A stretch of DNA of 64,000 nucleotides from an uncultured Prevotella sp. Its GTDB lineage: Bacteria > Bacteroidota > Bacteroidia > Bacteroidales > Bacteroidaceae. The notes beneath the pieces are model-generated. The model searched no databases, was not told the DNA's origin, and saw only the letters and a list, made by a program, of their open reading frames with translations. Location of the stretch: NCBI GenBank assembly GCA_937916405.1, contig CALFUF010000049.1, forward strand, positions 1 to 64,000. Direction: 5' to 3'. How positions within the stretch are numbered: the first letter of the stretch is position 1; every line of letters begins with the position of its first letter. A program made the translations under genes and the position numbers. Of the stretch, positions 60,235 through 64,000 are shown piece by piece.

Positions 60235-63200
60235 ATGAAAAGAAATATAAGATATATCCTTTCCCTCCTCCTGCTGTTCGTGGGAGTCGGGGAGGCTTGG
60301 GGACAGACTACTGACTATTCGGGAGTGTATTATATTGCAAATAATAACACGAATACATATATACTTGATGCGACAACCAACTGGTATCTTGTCCCTGCAT
60401 CTAATGGTGGTGACAATACTGTAAGTGCAACGGCATGGCAATGGAATAATGATGCGAACACACCCTTAGTGACCACTTTCCAAACTCAAAAAGATACTAA
60501 CTCTCTTTGGAAAATTGTGAAGGAAGGGGATTATTACTACATCATTCACTTTAAAACAAGTATGTACTTAACATATAATCTCCCTGTTTATACCAACCGA
60601 CGCGCCTTCCATCTTCAGGCAACTGCTGATGGTGATAATTCTCTTTTTACCTTCACAAAAAGAGATGATGGGTCATTCAACATCAACCGCAAGGGACTTA
60701 CTTCTGGCAATTGCTGGCTAAATCCGTCTAAGGGAAATAAGGAATACTACTATGGATTGACTGCAGACGGACAAACCGAAGTTGCTGGTCTGCTAGGTTT
60801 ATATAATGATAAAAAAGATAACGGTTCCATTTGGTTCTTAGAAAAGGTTTCACCAACAATAGAAATCATAAATACTGATCAGGTAAAAATTACCTTCCCC
60901 ATAAATGGAGTAACTATCCATTACACCATAAACGGAGATACGCCAGATGAAAACAGTACCCTCTATTCTGGAACAACCTTTACCCTAACTGAAAGCATGC
61001 TATCCATTAAGGCTATCGCCTATTCTGGAGGCAGTCCATCTGGGATTTCAACATTCACTCCTATAGTATATCCAGGTGATTCCCATTCTTATCTTGTGCA
61101 GAGCGTGGAATGTAATGACTTCTACATGCTACCTGGAGATGATGACAGCAACATCAGTGAGAAAAGAATCACCACATCAAGTTTGGCTCGCTCATCCATG
61201 CAATGGTGCTTTGAAGGTGTCGGGAGGATTAATGGCTATCAGTATTACTATCTGAAGAACAAAGAAACAGGACAGTATGCACGATATTATAACAATGGTA
61301 GTGATGTGGTTTCATTAAGTACTCCCGAAACATTTAATGCGGATGGAACAAACAGGGACGAATACAAGTTCTGCATCAAGTATTATGAAGATGCCACAGC
61401 TCCAGGCTATTACATCAAACCGTTAGCCACGACCTATGAGGGAGGTTTGAATAAAGGTAGTGGAAACAATAATAAAAATATTATTTGGATAACTGGAGCA
61501 AATAACACAAGTGCCCGTTGGAAGTTTGTGCAAGTATCTGATGGTAAGATGCCTGCACCTACGGATCCATTCCCTTTCACCGTTTCCGATGACGAAAAGA
61601 TATCATATTATAAAATAGGTCATGGTGCCCAAATCCCATCCACTTATTTTATCATTCCATCAAGTGACTATGCTAATACTTCTTCTTCTTCTGCTGATGA
61701 CAATATGGCTTGGTTTTTTATGGAGGCAGAATCAGACAGCTGGTCAACATACTATTATATTGTAAATGCAGTATCGGGTTACTATCTGTATTATCGAGGA
61801 CCAGAAAACAGTGATGGAACCACGCAAGCATTCCAGACGAAACTATTCTCCAGTTCCGACAAAGACCGTTATCAGTTTGCTGTGCCCAAGACCACAGAAA
61901 CAAACACGAATGGCAAGTATTACATGGTTCCGAAAATACTGAAAGAACAGACCCACAATGAATATATCTCTGTTTGGCGTGACAACGATAATCCACTGAA
62001 GACTCAAAAAAGCAGAGAAAACAATAACACAAAGTGGACTTTCACCTCTACCACGTTCACATGTGAAGCCCCGGTTATTACATACGATGAGATTCAAGGT
62101 ACTGCGTCCATTACTTGTCCTACTGGCGGTGCAAAGATATACTATGTTCGCTATACTGATGACACAGGTGCAGACCCTGATTTGACAAATGCTACTATCA
62201 AGGCAACGCTCACGCTCTACGACGGCACACCTGTTTCGATGGTAGGCTATACTTATATTAAAGCCATCGCTGCAAGAAGTTATGATGATGGCAGCGATCA
62301 GTCTTCAGTAACAACCTATGGTCCCATAGATGTTTTCAAGTGTGTAAAACCAGTCATCAGTTATGACTCAGAAAACAACAAAGTGACCATCACCAGTGCT
62401 ACGGAAAATGCAAGAATCTACTATGTCATTGGGGACGGAGACATTGATGCCTCTGGTGAAGGAAGTCCAAATGGTGTTTCTTTTTCTGTTGGTGAAGAAC
62501 GGACTATTAAGGCTGTTGCCGTGTTGCCAGGAACTCCTATTTCAATATCAGATGTCGCTACATGTGCTGTTATATCATCTTGGTTAAGCAGTTATGCACT
62601 TGATGGTTACTATATCCTTACTAATAATTTCACATCCAGTGAACCGATAGGTACTGAAACAAATCCCTTTACAGGTACCATTGACGGAGGTTATAATCCT
62701 ATTACCCTTACTCACCCATTAGTTGGGGTCGCACAAAATGCTACTATTAAGAATGTCATAGTCGGCAGTGCTACTATCAGTACCAGTGGCAATGCTGGTG
62801 CGATAGCGAACAAAGCCACGGGAACTACTCGTATCTACAATTGCGGCGTGCTGGGTGGTTCCGTCAGTGGTGGAACGAACGTTGGAGGACTCGTCGGACT
62901 TATCGAAGCGAACTCATCTGTGCGAGTGGTCAATTGTTACAACTATGCTACAGTGAGTGGCGGTAGTACAATGGCAGGCATCGTGGGCAAGAATGAAGGC
63001 ACAGTGGGTGATGTGCGTATCGCTATGTGTATGATGTATGGTGATATGACAGGAGGTACGTCGCCCGTGTATGCTGGCAACCACACCTCAAATGTCAGTA
63101 ACTTTACCGAGTATAACTTCTGGCGCAGCAAGGCTAATTTGACCTATTCTGTTTATAATGACCAGCTTGCCATTGACAAGGATGAATACCTGACTCGTTT

Positions 63201-64000
63201 CCCTTTCTACCGCCATATTCTGAACACACACCGTGAACTGGCAGCGTGGTTCCTGTTTGGTACTGCTGGTAGTAGTGTTGGCAGTATTACAGCATACCAG
63301 GTGGATGAGGTGGGTCATTGGGTGCTGAAAACGGAGAAAGCGCCTTACCCAATTATTGAGAAATGGGAAAAGAAAACGAAGAAGATCACTGTAGACCTCA
63401 AAGGTAATTTACCTAATACAACAGAAGATAGTAAAGGGCGTTTGCTGACAGATATGGGAAGTGGCGGTTACCTCACGGTGAATGTCACTATCAATGGCAG
63501 TAGCTATTCCTCGCAGTTGCCCATCACCGATATGAACCAGGATAAGTTTGACTATACCTGGGGTAAGGTGGTGCTGCCCTTTGCCAATGAGTATGAAGTG
63601 AATACCGACTACAGCAAGGTTTGCACCGGTTGGAAGATTACAGGTGTCACAGGTGGAACGGCAGGTTCCTTTGAAAAATATAATGTGTCCGATCGTGACT
63701 GCACGGCTAAGGATCTCTTTTCCACCACAGGCTTTATCTTTGCCCAGGGAGGCAACTACGTCGTTCCATACGGTGTAACTGCCATTAACATAGAGGCTAA
63801 TTTCGCTACCGCCTACTACCTTAGTGATGAAGCTTATGAGATTGGTTATTCGGGCGATAATTCTGGACAGGGTTATAAAGATAGAACTGCATTAGGTGGT
63901 AGTATGCCAGATATGTATCATGGTCAGACAGTCTATCATACATTGAAAGCGGCTTTATCTGCAATGAGTGCTTCTGGCACCACGCACAGTCAAGCGGTAG
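60235..64000 (+). CDS. giant secreted protein, 5' part only (chitobiase-C-like and GLUG-like repeats)
   Basis: Open to the window end, at least 1,255 residues. The signal peptide MKRNIRYILSLLLLFVGVGEAWGQ favours ATG 60235; ATG 60223 is in frame but lies in sequence shared with the region after the first RhuM-like gene. Repeats of the type IHYTINGDTPDENSTLYSG and IYYVIGDGDIDASGEG...TIKAVAV resemble chitobiase C-terminal (CHB_HEX_C) domains, and VGGLVGLIEANSSVRVVNCYNYATVSGG resembles GLUG-like surface repeats. It is likely exported and surface bound. Its 3' end is beyond the window. Confidence 0.85.
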   Translation, partial: MKRNIRYILSLLLLFVGVGEAWGQTTDYSGVYYIANNNTNTYILDATTNWYLVPASNGGDNTVSATAWQWNNDANTPLVTTFQTQKDTNSLWKIVKEGDYYYIIHFKTSMYLTYNLPVYTNRRAFHLQATADGDNSLFTFTKRDDGSFNINRKGLTSGNCWLNPSKGNKEYYYGLTADGQTEVAGLLGLYNDKKDNGSIWFLEKVSPTIEIINTDQVKITFPINGVTIHYTINGDTPDENSTLYSGTTFTLTESMLSIKAIAYSGGSPSGISTFTPIVYPGDSHSYLVQSVECNDFYMLPGDDDSNISEKRITTSSLARSSMQWCFEGVGRINGYQYYYLKNKETGQYARYYNNGSDVVSLSTPETFNADGTNRDEYKFCIKYYEDATAPGYYIKPLATTYEGGLNKGSGNNNKNIIWITGANNTSARWKFVQVSDGKMPAPTDPFPFTVSDDEKISYYKIGHGAQIPSTYFIIPSSDYANTSSSSADDNMAWFFMEAESDSWSTYYYIVNAVSGYYLYYRGPENSDGTTQAFQTKLFSSSDKDRYQFAVPKTTETNTNGKYYMVPKILKEQTHNEYISVWRDNDNPLKTQKSRENNNTKWTFTSTTFTCEAPVITYDEIQGTASITCPTGGAKIYYVRYTDDTGADPDLTNATIKATLTLYDGTPVSMVGYTYIKAIAARSYDDGSDQSSVTTYGPIDVFKCVKPVISYDSENNKVTITSATENARIYYVIGDGDIDASGEGSPNGVSFSVGEERTIKAVAVLPGTPISISDVATCAVISSWLSSYALDGYYILTNNFTSSEPIGTETNPFTGTIDGGYNPITLTHPLVGVAQNATIKNVIVGSATISTSGNAGAIANKATGTTRIYNCGVLGGSVSGGTNVGGLVGLIEANSSVRVVNCYNYATVSGGSTMAGIVGKNEGTVGDVRIAMCMMYGDMTGGTSPVYAGNHTSNVSNFTEYNFWRSKANLTYSVYNDQLAIDKDEYLTRFPFYRHILNTHRELAAWFLFGTAGSSVGSITAYQVDEVGHWVLKTEKAPYPIIEKWEKKTKKITVDLKGNLPNTTEDSKGRLLTDMGSGGYLTVNVTINGSSYSSQLPITDMNQDKFDYTWGKVVLPFANEYEVNTDYSKVCTGWKITGVTGGTAGSFEKYNVSDRDCTAKDLFSTTGFIFAQGGNYVVPYGVTAINIEANFATAYYLSDEAYEIGYSGDNSGQGYKDRTALGGSMPDMYHGQTVYHTLKAALSAMSASGTTHSQAV

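Overview
The window reads as chromosomal DNA of a Bacteroidales bacterium, most likely Prevotella or a close relative. The grounds are repeated promoters of the form TTTG-N20-TAnnTTTG (the Bacteroidetes sigma-ABfr type), Mfa/FimA-type fimbrial lipoproteins, a short 'smalltalk'-type peptide next to an HU-like gene, giant secreted proteins with signal peptides (one ending like a type IX secretion target), and several DUF4143-type AAA+ ATPases. No rRNA, tRNA or CRISPR array was seen.

Layout. 1-2.1 kb: a leftward promoter at the edge, a UbiA-family prenyltransferase, and a HicAB module whose hicA is frameshifted. 2.1-17 kb: a surface-polysaccharide region with an acyltransferase, seven intact glycosyltransferases of GT2/GT4/GT32 type, a UDP-glucuronate-epimerase-like enzyme, a hexapeptide acetyltransferase and remnants of three further genes (acyltransferase, GT4, acetyltransferase). 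Two AAA+ ATPase genes interrupt it. 17-21 kb: two small winged-helix-like genes, aspS and a third ATPase. 21-32.5 kb (minus strand): a fimbrillin-like lipoprotein, an AAA-ATPase/PD-(D/E)XK protein and a 2,926-residue modular secreted protein. 32.5-35.8 kb: a RelE-like toxin-antitoxin pair between two identical 54-bp promoter copies, a 940-bp non-coding block of palindromes and heptanucleotide arrays, HU plus smalltalk, a nonsense-interrupted small peptide gene and a PIN-domain toxin-antitoxin pair. 35.9-57 kb (plus strand): a fourth DUF4143-type ATPase, then a fimbrial operon (DUF3575/OmpA-like protein, Mfa1-type fimbrillin, Mfa2/FimB-type anchor, second fimbrillin, two minor lipoproteins) ending in a 3,836-residue glycine-rich protein with a type IX-like tail. 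57-60.2 kb: two near-identical RhuM/PLD-like genes around an Abi-family HEPN gene. From 60.2 kb: the start of another giant secreted protein that runs off the window.

How it fits together. The glycosyltransferases, epimerase and acetyltransferase probably build and decorate a capsule or O-antigen. The 37-57 kb operon would make a lipoprotein-derived fimbria whose giant last gene is a plausible tip or accessory adhesin. Cassettes that look selfish or defensive (ATPases, toxin-antitoxins, RhuM/Abi) sit between these surface genes.

Most notable signals. (1) An AAA+ ATPase cassette flanked by an exact 18-bp duplication that splits the stop codon context of an acyltransferase remnant, with four 23-bp repeats just inside one end. 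(2) A toxin-antitoxin cassette between exact 54-bp promoter duplicates. (3) Many tandem arrays of different sequence that all have a 7-bp period, including one inside the signal-peptide codons of the giant adhesin, where copy-number change would shift the frame. (4) A MITE-like element with near-perfect terminal inverted repeats that encloses such arrays. (5) Three copies of a hairpin element around the Abi gene, two of which carry a leftward promoter and a terminator and could make a tiny RNA.
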